The notes under the pieces: generated by a model
Databases searched by the model: none
What the model saw: the letters and a program-made list of their open reading frames with translations, nothing else
What the model was told of the DNA's origin: nothing
Program-made: the position numbers and the translations under genes
Origin: TMP-86 sp046347195
GTDB taxonomy: Bacteria; Pseudomonadota; Gammaproteobacteria; Steroidobacterales; Steroidobacteraceae
NCBI GenBank assembly: GCA_046347195.1
Contig: JAXMGQ010000002.1
Location: forward strand, 124,001 to 188,000
DNA: 64,000 bases
Direction: 5' to 3'
Shown: in pieces, positions 58,293 to 64,000 of the stretch
Layout of the letters: each line of letters opens with the position of its first letter
Position numbering within the stretch: position 1 is the first letter of the stretch

Positions 58293-58325
58293 GAGCTGCC
58301 GCTGCGCTCACCGCAGCGGCAGCTC
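58293..58325. terminator. Strong stem-loop between the TonB receptor and the Lrp-type regulator
   Basis: GAGCTGCCGCTGCG pairs perfectly with CGCAGCGGCAGCTC around a 5-nt loop (14-bp stem). It begins 7 bp after the receptor stop and covers the last codons of the facing regulator gene, so it can serve as a terminator for the receptor transcript. The downstream sequence (TCTCTCG) is only partly T-rich. Confidence 0.65.
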
Positions 58326-58769
58326 TCTCGACTTCTGCACCGGGCGCAGCGCGAAGCTCGACTGCACGCGAGCGACATTGGGCAGGCGCGTGAGGTGCTG
58401 GCTGTGCAGCCGCTCGAAGTCCGCCGTGTCGGCCAGCACCACGCGCAGCAGGTAGTCGTACTCGCCGGACATGAGGTAGCACTCCATCACCTCAGGCACC
58501 TTGCGCACCGCCTCCTCGAACTCGCGAAGGTGCGCCTGCTCCTGCCGCTCGAGCGTGATGTTGACGAACACGTTCACCGGGCAGCCGGCCTTCTGCTGGT
58601 TGATGATGGCGGCGTAGCCTTCGATGAGGCCGCTTTGTTCCAGCGCGCGGATGCGGCGCAGGCAGGCGGACTCGGACAGGCTGACCCGCTCGGCGAGCGC
58701 CGCGTTGGTCAGTCGACCGTCGGCCTGCAGGAGCCTCACGATGGCAAGATCGAAGGAATCCAGCTTCAT
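58308..58769 (-). CDS. Lrp/AsnC-family regulator (probable regulator of ald)
   Basis: 153 residues: N-terminal HTH (LDSFDLAIVRLLQADGRLTNAALAERVSLSESACLRRIRALEQSGLIEGY) and C-terminal RAM domain that binds amino acids (VNVFVNITLERQEQAHLREFEEAVRKVPEVMECYLMSGEYDYLLRVVLADTADFE). It is divergent from alanine dehydrogenase, the standard arrangement for AldR/BkdR-like activators. Two inverted repeats typical of Lrp sites lie between the genes. The ligand is probably alanine or a branched-chain amino acid. Confidence 0.88.
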   Translation of the reverse strand: MKLDSFDLAIVRLLQADGRLTNAALAERVSLSESACLRRIRALEQSGLIEGYAAIINQQKAGCPVNVFVNITLERQEQAHLREFEEAVRKVPEVMECYLMSGEYDYLLRVVLADTADFERLHSQHLTRLPNVARVQSSFALRPVQKSRELPLR

Positions 58770-58803
58770 GGTTAGCAGCTTCTTGCGCGGTTCCCAGGAG
58801 AAT

Positions 58804-58839
58804 TGGCAGTTTATGCCATCTTGATGGGTATATCCCGTC
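58804..58839. promoter_or_regulatory. Pair of Lrp-type inverted repeats in the lrp/ald gap
   Basis: TGGCA-GTTTA-TGCCA (58804-58818) is a perfect 15-bp repeat of Lrp-site geometry. About 20 bp on, GAtGGG-TATAT-CCCgTC (58823-58839) is a second, imperfect one. The two-helical-turn spacing suits an Lrp octamer controlling ald and its own gene. Confidence 0.5.
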
Positions 58840-58909
58840 CAGATCGCAATTTTCGGTCCGGCGTCCCATCCTACCCTGTGCTTCCCCCCACCCCTACGGA
58901 AGCAAGCCC

Positions 58910-60019
58910 ATGAAAATCGGTGTCCCCAAGGAGATCAAGGTCCATGAGTATCGCGTCGGCATGGTTCCGGCAGGCGTGCGGGAGCTGGTCAATGCGGGGC
59001 ACTCGGTCATCGTCCAGACCGGCGCCGGACTGGGCATCGGCTTCGGCGACACCGACTACAAGGCGGCCGGCGCCAGCATCGCCGCCACCGCGGCCGACGT
59101 GTTCGGCAATGCCGAACTGATCGTCAAGGTGAAGGAACCGCAGCTCGCCGAGTGCAAGCTGCTCAAGAGCGGTCAGACGCTGTTCACCTACCTGCACCTG
59201 GCCGCGGACAAGGCGCAGGCGCAAGGGCTCATCGACTCCGGTGCCACCGCCATCGCCTATGAAACCGTGACTGCTCCGGACGGTTCGCTGCCGCTGCTCA
59301 CACCCATGAGCGAAGTGGCCGGCCGCATGTCGGTGCAGGTGGGCGCCACGGCCTTGCAGAAGGCCAACGGCGGCTTCGGCGTGCTGCTCGGCGGTGTGCC
59401 GGGCGTGCCGCCGGCGAAGGTGGTGATCCTGGGCGGCGGCGTATCCGGCACGCACGCGGCGGAAATGGCCGCAGGTCTCGGCGCCGAAGTCACGGTGGTG
59501 GACCGCTCGGTGAAGCGCCTGCGCGAATTGTCGGCGCTGTTCGGCAACCGCCTCAAGACCGCCTACTCCACCGCGCATGCCATCGAGGAGCTGACGCAAG
59601 AGGCCGACCTCGTCATCGGCGCGGTGCTGATCGTCGGCGCGGCGGCGCCCAAGCTGGTGACGCGCGAAATGGTCAAGCGCATGAAGCAGGGCTCGGTGCT
59701 GGTGGACATCGCCATCGACCAGGGCGGCTGCTTCGAGACCAGCAAGCCCACGACCCACGCCGAGCCCACCTTCGTGGTCGACGGCGTGATCCACTACTGC
59801 GTCACCAACATGCCCGGCGCCGTGCCGCGCACCTCCACATTCGCGCTCACCAACGCCACGCTCCCGTACGTGCGCGCGCTGGCCGATCACGGCTGGCAGG
59901 TGGCGCTGGCCCGCGATGCAGGACTGCTGCGCGGCCTGAACGTGCATGCCGGCAAGATCACGCACGAAGCGGTGGCGCGGGATCTGGGGCTCAGCTACCA
60001 GGCGTACAAGGCGGCTTGA
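58910..60019 (+). CDS. ald: Alanine dehydrogenase
   Basis: NAD-dependent oxidative deamination of L-alanine to pyruvate and ammonia. 369 residues, normal length: MKIGVPKEIKVHEYRVGMVPAGVRELVNAGHSV, Lys/His active site in LFTYLHLAAD, catalytic Asp and NAD site in VVILGGGVSGTHAAEMAAGLGAEVTVVDRS, and the late PGAVPRTSTFALTNATLPYVRALAD. GGAAG precedes the ATG. It is controlled by the divergent Lrp-type gene and followed by a hairpin. Confidence 0.95.
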   Translation: MKIGVPKEIKVHEYRVGMVPAGVRELVNAGHSVIVQTGAGLGIGFGDTDYKAAGASIAATAADVFGNAELIVKVKEPQLAECKLLKSGQTLFTYLHLAADKAQAQGLIDSGATAIAYETVTAPDGSLPLLTPMSEVAGRMSVQVGATALQKANGGFGVLLGGVPGVPPAKVVILGGGVSGTHAAEMAAGLGAEVTVVDRSVKRLRELSALFGNRLKTAYSTAHAIEELTQEADLVIGAVLIVGAAAPKLVTREMVKRMKQGSVLVDIAIDQGGCFETSKPTTHAEPTFVVDGVIHYCVTNMPGAVPRTSTFALTNATLPYVRALADHGWQVALARDAGLLRGLNVHAGKITHEAVARDLGLSYQAYKAA

Positions 60020-60028
60020 TCGAAGGTG

Positions 60029-60057
60029 GGGCCGGCAGGCGATTGCCGGTCCTTCTT
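60029..60057 (+). terminator. Probable terminator of ald
   Basis: GGGCCGGCA and TGCCGGTCC form a 9-bp stem (one G-U pair) with a 6-nt loop, followed by TTCTTC. It ends only 2 bp before the GTG of the HAD gene, so that gene would rely on read-through or on another start. Confidence 0.5.
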
Positions 60058-60059
60058 CA

Positions 60060-60731
60060 GTGAAGACCAACCTCGTCCTGTTTGACCTGGACAAGACGCT
60101 GCTCACCGGCGACTCGGATTTCGAGTGGGCGCAGTTCCTGATCACCAAGGGCGTGCTCGACCGGGAAGTATACGAAGCACGCAACCAACGGTTCTACGAC
60201 GACTACGAGGCCGGCACGCTGGACATCCAGGCCTTTCTCGACTTCCAGCTCGCACCGCTGTCACGCCACCCGCGCGAGGAACTCGACACGTGGCACGATG
60301 AATTCATGGCCAGGTGCATCCGGCCCATGATCGTTGCCCCCGCGCGAGCCTTGGTGCGGCGCCATCTGGACGAGGGCAGCCTCTGCGCCGTCGTCACCGC
60401 CACCAACAGCTTCGTCACCGGGCCGATCGTGCGCGAGTTCGGCATTGCGCACTTGCTCGCAACGATTCCCGCCCAGGAAGGCGGCCGTTTCACCGGCAGG
60501 CCGCGCGGCACGCCGGCCTTCAAGGCCGGCAAGATCGAGCGCGTCGAGGCCTGGCTCGAATCGCTCGGTCTCTGGTGGGGCAGCTTCGGGCAGAGCTGGT
60601 TCTACAGCGACTCGCACAATGACCTGCCGCTGCTGTCCAAGGTGACGCATCCTATCGCCGTGGACCCGGACGAGATACTGAGCAAGCACGCGCGCAGCGC
60701 CGGCTGGCCGGTCATCAGTCTGAAGGCGTGA
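60060..60731 (+). CDS. HAD-superfamily phosphatase (SerB/CicA-like)
   Basis: 223-residue HAD hydrolase. Motif I DLDKTLL (nucleophile Asp), motif II VVTATNSFVTG, and motif III/IV YSDSHNDLPLL. The cap between about 20 and 90 is all-helical (EWAQFLITKGVLDREVYEARNQRFYDDYEAGTLDIQAF), as in the IB subfamily of phosphoserine/phosphoglycerol-type phosphatases common in proteobacteria. The substrate is unknown; a histidinol-phosphate or phosphoserine type is possible. The GTG start at 60060 (VKTNLVLFDLDKT) begins directly after the ald terminator-like hairpin. Confidence 0.82.
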   Translation: MKTNLVLFDLDKTLLTGDSDFEWAQFLITKGVLDREVYEARNQRFYDDYEAGTLDIQAFLDFQLAPLSRHPREELDTWHDEFMARCIRPMIVAPARALVRRHLDEGSLCAVVTATNSFVTGPIVREFGIAHLLATIPAQEGGRFTGRPRGTPAFKAGKIERVEAWLESLGLWWGSFGQSWFYSDSHNDLPLLSKVTHPIAVDPDEILSKHARSAGWPVISLKA

Positions 60732-60821
60732 ACGGTCTCGAGCCTGATTTGACGCACAGTTGACAGGCTGCTTCTCAGAATGCACGGTACAGACTTCATC
60801 GATCTTCAGCAGGGGGGCTTT

Positions 60822-61136
60822 ATGATCAAGGCAAGCGTGATGTATCCGAACAAACCCGGCGCGCGGTTCGATCACACGTATTACAAGAACAAGCACCTGC
60901 CGCTGGTGAAGGCGCGCATGGGTGCGGCTTGCAAGTCCTACACCATCGACAAGGGCCTGGCTGGCGGCGCGCCCGGTCAACCCGCAACCTACATCGCCAT
61001 GTGCCACATCTTCGCGAACTCGCTCGAGGAGTTCCAGAGTGGCTTCGGGCCGCATGCCGCGGAGATTCTGGGCGACATTCCGAACTACACCGATGTTGAG
61101 CCGGTGCTCCAGTTCAGTGAGGTCGTGGTCGGCTGA
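60822..61136 (+). CDS. EthD-family small protein
   Basis: 104 residues: MIKASVMYPNKPGARFDHTYYKNKHLPLVKARMGAACKSYTIDKGL, then AMCHIFANSLEEFQSGFGPHAAEILGDIPNYTDVEPVLQFSEVV. This is the dimeric ferredoxin-like EthD fold, with the HxP segment (KHLPLV) conserved. The family includes a protein required for ethyl tert-butyl ether degradation and many of unknown role. ATG 60822 has GGGGGG just upstream. It ends facing a gene remnant on the other strand. Confidence 0.85.
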   Translation: MIKASVMYPNKPGARFDHTYYKNKHLPLVKARMGAACKSYTIDKGLAGGAPGQPATYIAMCHIFANSLEEFQSGFGPHAAEILGDIPNYTDVEPVLQFSEVVVG

Positions 61137-61331
61137 TCAGGTCACGCGCGACGAGGTGAGCGTCCGCTGCACCGGCGTTGCGTCGAGCGCCGTGGTGCGG
61201 AGGCGAATGGTGAGCGTGTCACCTTCCGCCTGCATCGCGCGCGTGAGTTCCCTGCCGACGTTCTCCTTCGACAGCGCGCCGAGCAGCCGCTGCCAGACCT
61301 CGCCCGTGGCATCATCGACCCGATACTCGCC
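61137..61331 (-). pseudogene. C-terminal remnant of a lipocalin-like domain protein
   Basis: The reverse strand reads YRVDDATGEVWQRLLGALSKENVGRELTRAMQAEGDTLTIRLRTTALDATPVQRTLTSSRVT before a stop that lies right against the EthD stop. An in-frame TGA precedes it and no start codon fits, so only the tail of the gene survives. The G-D-T-L-T-I-R strand followed by a D-x-x-P-V turn and final beta strand resembles lipocalin-like (DUF1579-type) domains. The break coincides with the start of the truncated TetR gene. Confidence 0.45.
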
Positions 61332-61340
61332 TCAGCTGCC

Positions 61341-61556
61341 ATGTCCGTCCTGAAGAAACGAGCAGAACCCAAGTTCCACCGCGAGCAGGCCGCGGTGCGG
61401 CGTGAAGCGCTCATCGAATCCACGCTGCGTTGCCTGAAGCGCCATGGCCACGACGGTGTCTCGGTGCGGCGTATCAGCAGCGAAGCCGCCATCGGCCTGT
61501 CGGCCCTCCTCGATGGCCTGTGTGCGGGCGCCCTGCGCAACCTGCGCAAGACATGA
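61341..61556 (+). pseudogene. Internally deleted TetR/BetI-like regulator
   Basis: 71 residues. The first 50 (KFHREQAAVRREALIESTLRCLKRHGHDGVSVRRISSEAAIG) are the first two helices of a BetI-like TetR HTH. The remainder (LSALLDGLCAGALRNLRK) resembles the end of the ligand domain (A-L-L-D-G-L). About 120 residues, including the DNA-recognition helix, are missing, with the reading frame kept. It cannot bind DNA normally. Its stop overlaps the start of the following oxidoreductase (ATGA), so it may persist only as a leader. Confidence 0.6.
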
Positions 61557-63169
61557 GCAGCTACGACACCGATGTGGTGATCATCGGCGCGGGCCACAAT
61601 GGCCTGGTCTGTGCCGCCTACCTCGCCGCGGCCGGCCGCAGCGTCACCGTGCTCGAGCGGCGCGCGATCGTCGGCGGCGCGGCGGTCACCGAGGAATTCC
61701 ATCCCGGCTTTCGCAATTCGGTTGCCGCCTACACGGTCTCGCTCCTCAATCCCAAAATCATCCGCGATCTGGAACTGGCGCGACACGGGCTGCGTATATT
61801 GGAGCGCCCGATCTCGAATTTCCTGCCGCTGGAGGATGGCCAATACCTGAAGGTCGGTGGCGGCCAGACGATGCGCGAGGTGGCGAAGTTCTCCCAGCGA
61901 GACGCACAGCGGCTGGAGGAGTATGGCCGCCGCATCGAGGCCGTGGCCGATGTGCTGCGTGAGCTCATGCTGCAGACGCCCCCGAATGTCACGCAAGGCT
62001 CGTGGTTCGAGGCCATTCCGGAGCTGCTGCGAACCGCGGGCATCGGCAATCGCATCAGCCGGCTCGACCTGCCGATGCGCCGCGAACTGCTGAGCCTGTT
62101 CGTGAAGTCGGCGGGCGATTATCTCGACGGCTGGTTCGAGAGCGCGCCCATCAAGGCGGCCTACGGCTTCGATGGCATCGTCGGCAACTACGCCAGTCCC
62201 TATGCGGCCGGTTCCGCCTACGTGCTGATGCATCACGTGTTTGGCGAGGTGAATGGCAAGAAGGGCGCCTGGGGCCACGCGGTTGGCGGCATGGGGGCGA
62301 TCACGCAGGCGATGGCCAAGTGCGCCACGGCGCGCGGCGTGCGCATCGAGCTGTCCTCGCCGGTGCGCGAGGTGCTGGTGGAGTCCGGCCGCGCCACCGG
62401 GGTGATCACCGAGGCCGGCCAGCGCATCCGCGCGCGCTGCGTCGTGTCCAACACGCATCCGAAGATCCTCTACGAGAAGCTCATCGACCCTGCCCTGCTC
62501 GAGCCTTCCTTCCGCGAGCAGATCGGTCGCTGGCGCAGCGGCTCGGGCACCTTCCGAATGAACGTGGCGCTGTCGGAGCTGCCCGAATTCACGGTGCTGC
62601 CGGGCCGGGGGGCCGCCGAGCACCACGGCGCCGGCATCATCATGGCGCCGAGCCTTGCGTACATGGACCAGGCGTATCTCGATGCGCGTGCGCACGGCTG
62701 GTCACGCCGGCCCATCGTGGAGATGCTGATCCCCTCCACCGTGGACGATGGCCTCGCGCCCCGGGGCCAGCACGTCGCCAGCCTGTTCTGCCAGCAGGTC
62801 GCGCCAGTTCTGCCCAACGGCATGTCCTGGGACGATCAGCGCGAGAAGGTCGCGGACCTCATGATCGACCTGGTCAACGAGCATGCGCCGAACTTCAAGG
62901 CGTCGGTACTCGGACGGCAGAGCTTAAGCCCGCTGGACCTGGAGCGCGAGTTCGGGCTCATCGGAGGCGATATCTGCCACGGCGCCTTGAGCCTCGACCA
63001 GCTCTTCTCGGCGCGGCCCATGCTCGGGCACGCCGACTATCGCGGCCCACTGAAAGGACTGTACATGTGCGGCGCCGGCACGCACCCCGGCGGCGGGGTG
63101 AGCGGCGCACCGGGGCACAACGCCGCGCGGGAAATCATCAAGGATTTTCGGCGACGGCGGTTGGGCTGA
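61553..63169 (+). CDS. NAD(P)/FAD-dependent oxidoreductase (CrtI/PYROXD2-like)
   Basis: 538-residue flavoprotein of the phytoene-desaturase fold. N-terminal FAD site: VVIIGAGHNGLVCAAYLAAAGRSVTVLERRAIVGGAAVTEEFHPGF. C-terminal site: LKGLYMCGAGTHPGGGVSGAPGHNAAREI. The SPYAAGSAYVLMHHVFGEVNGKKGAWGHAVGGMGAI segment is characteristic of the PYROXD2-like branch, whose substrate is unknown, rather than of carotenoid desaturases. No carotenoid genes are nearby. It starts within the stop of the broken TetR gene. Confidence 0.83.
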   Translation: MSSYDTDVVIIGAGHNGLVCAAYLAAAGRSVTVLERRAIVGGAAVTEEFHPGFRNSVAAYTVSLLNPKIIRDLELARHGLRILERPISNFLPLEDGQYLKVGGGQTMREVAKFSQRDAQRLEEYGRRIEAVADVLRELMLQTPPNVTQGSWFEAIPELLRTAGIGNRISRLDLPMRRELLSLFVKSAGDYLDGWFESAPIKAAYGFDGIVGNYASPYAAGSAYVLMHHVFGEVNGKKGAWGHAVGGMGAITQAMAKCATARGVRIELSSPVREVLVESGRATGVITEAGQRIRARCVVSNTHPKILYEKLIDPALLEPSFREQIGRWRSGSGTFRMNVALSELPEFTVLPGRGAAEHHGAGIIMAPSLAYMDQAYLDARAHGWSRRPIVEMLIPSTVDDGLAPRGQHVASLFCQQVAPVLPNGMSWDDQREKVADLMIDLVNEHAPNFKASVLGRQSLSPLDLEREFGLIGGDICHGALSLDQLFSARPMLGHADYRGPLKGLYMCGAGTHPGGGVSGAPGHNAAREIIKDFRRRRLG

Positions 63170-63174
63170 GCGTC

Positions 63175-64000
63175 ATGCCGATCGAATCGCCGACGATAGT
63201 CGACTCTCTAAGCGACGAGGCGCTGACACTGCGCAGCAGCCCCAAGATATTTGCACGAGGCCGCACCTACGCCGCCTCCGGCGCCGTCCAGGTCGCAAGC
63301 GAAATAACGAAGCCCAATCCCACCATCGAGGCGACCGTCGCCGGGACCCAGAACTACACCACCAAGGTGTGGATCGACGACGATGAGCTGGAAGGTTGGT
63401 GCGACTGTCCCAACGCTCAGGACGGCTGGTTCTGCAAGCACCAGGTGGCCGTCGCGCTCGTCTGGCGACAGCGGATATCGGGCGAAAGCCTCACGGTGGA
63501 TGAAGATGCCCGCAAGAAAGTGCAGGCCAGCGCCAAGCGCGCACAGACTCTCAGGGACCGGGAAGAAGCGCTGCAGGTGTTTCTGCGCTCGCAACCGGCT
63601 CCGGTGCTTGCCGAGAAACTCCTCAGCCTTGCGCATGACTATCGGGAGATCGAACGCGAGCTGCTGCAGTGGCAGAAGATGCACCAGGCGGAGCCTGCGG
63701 ATCTGAAGTCCCTGGTCAGCGGGATGCTCACTCCTGGCCGGCAGTTCCTGGACCTGCGGGAGGTTCATGCGTACGTGCATCGAGCCGCCGCGGTGCTCGA
63801 CGTGCTGCAACGGGAGCGCGAGCGCGATGCGGCATCGGCCGTGAACCTGGGACGCCATGCGCTGCGACGCGGCTGGGCTGCTCTCACGCAGGCGGATGAC
63901 TCGAATGGTGAGATGGGCAATCTGGTTGGCGCGATTGCGCGTGAATGGGTCGCTGCCATCGAAGCCGCCGGAGACCAACCCGCTGCCTTCGGCGAGAAAT
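63175..64000 (+). CDS. SWIM zinc-finger domain protein, 3' end outside window
   Basis: The frame is open from ATG 63175 to the window edge (275 codons). Residues 1-60 (SLSDEALTLRSSPKIFARGRTYAASGAVQVASEI) are the usual lead-in of SWIM proteins. Then WCDCPNAQDGWFCKHQVAVALVW gives the CxC-x(n)-CxH zinc motif of the SWIM finger. A long helical, charged region follows (AQTLRDREEALQVFL...; LQRERERDAASAVNLGRHALRRGW). SWIM fingers mediate DNA or protein binding, often next to helicases or CRISPR-like or DNA-repair genes. The true partner lies beyond 64000. Confidence 0.8.
   Translation, partial: MPIESPTIVDSLSDEALTLRSSPKIFARGRTYAASGAVQVASEITKPNPTIEATVAGTQNYTTKVWIDDDELEGWCDCPNAQDGWFCKHQVAVALVWRQRISGESLTVDEDARKKVQASAKRAQTLRDREEALQVFLRSQPAPVLAEKLLSLAHDYREIERELLQWQKMHQAEPADLKSLVSGMLTPGRQFLDLREVHAYVHRAAAVLDVLQRERERDAASAVNLGRHALRRGWAALTQADDSNGEMGNLVGAIAREWVAAIEAAGDQPAAFGEK

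Noticed and set aside
60740..60821. TTGACA-like promoter upstream of the EthD gene
   Set aside because: A perfect TTGACA is present, but no acceptable -10 lies at 16-18 nt spacing.
1..64000. tRNA, rRNA, CRISPR arrays, insertion sequences, riboswitches
   Set aside because: Read through for cloverleaf arms, regularly spaced repeats, transposase motifs and known aptamer cores; found none that I could support.

Overview
The window is a GC-rich, gene-dense stretch of a bacterial chromosome. The gene set points to an aerobic, heterotrophic gammaproteobacterium: class I GshA, CysB/CysH/CysG, DctA, a PII protein with a sigma-54-like promoter, a TonB-dependent receptor, many lipoproteins and BamA-type outer-membrane proteins. 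The Nevskiales/Steroidobacterales area is my best guess. That is an inference from protein style, not a measured phylogeny. I recognised no rRNA, tRNA, CRISPR array, insertion sequence or prophage. At least ten genes carry a sigma-70-like -10 hexamer only 6-9 nt before the start codon and lack a Shine-Dalgarno sequence, so leaderless mRNAs are probably common here.

Layout. 0-3 kb: the end of a VOC protein and a DUF222/HNH endonuclease that overlaps cysB. 3-5.3 kb: sulfate assimilation (cysH-cysG). 5.3-7.9 kb: an MttB-family methyltransferase divergent from ghrA. 8-11.4 kb: a reverse-strand operon dctA - cysteine synthase - 3-hydroxyanthranilate dioxygenase - GNAT, preceded by an orphan terminator that may end a small RNA. 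11.7-13.2 kb: two VOC genes and a nucleotidyltransferase/small-protein pair. 13.3-15.7 kb: acetolactate synthase with its two subunits divergent. 17-22.7 kb: FAD oxidoreductase and acuI, then MFS - broken SDR - DAO oxidoreductase - CDGSH. 22.7-23 kb: a long inverted repeat. 23-31.3 kb: hydrolase, metY, DUF2252-like, MgtC-like, a surface-antigen barrel, quinone reductase, PII and ferredoxin reductase. 31.3-33.6 kb: a less GC-rich accessory patch with small ORFs, a toxin-like remnant and a Fic protein with its own operators. 33.6-44.3 kb: b/c-type cytochrome, pyruvate carboxylase, isoaspartyl peptidase, diguanylate cyclase, gshA, a RidA-like lipoprotein and a degenerate DUF885 lipoprotein. 44.3-48.6 kb: thiolase, dienelactone hydrolase, gabD, VOC. 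48.5-53.3 kb: YceI / cytochrome b561 / YceI, a large acyl-CoA hydrolase, folE. 53.3-60.7 kb: the cyanophycinase-isoaspartyl peptidase fusion, a divergent TonB receptor, an Lrp-type regulator, ald and a HAD phosphatase. 60.8-64 kb: EthD protein, two gene remnants, a CrtI/PYROXD2-like oxidoreductase and a SWIM-domain protein running off the end.

The most distinctive item is the secreted protein joining a cyanophycinase (peptidase S51) to a complete isoaspartyl peptidase. One polypeptide could in principle take extracellular cyanophycin (multi-L-arginyl-poly-aspartate) all the way to aspartate and arginine. It is divergent from a TonB-dependent receptor across about 110 bp containing a small palindrome, with an amino-acid-responsive regulator and alanine dehydrogenase just beyond. 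I read 53.3-60 kb as a candidate nitrogen-reserve scavenging locus. Other oddities include a Fic protein whose catalytic His is Gln, a DUF885 protein without its zinc-site residues, a RidA-like lipoprotein lacking the key Arg, and several internally deleted genes (SDR, TetR).
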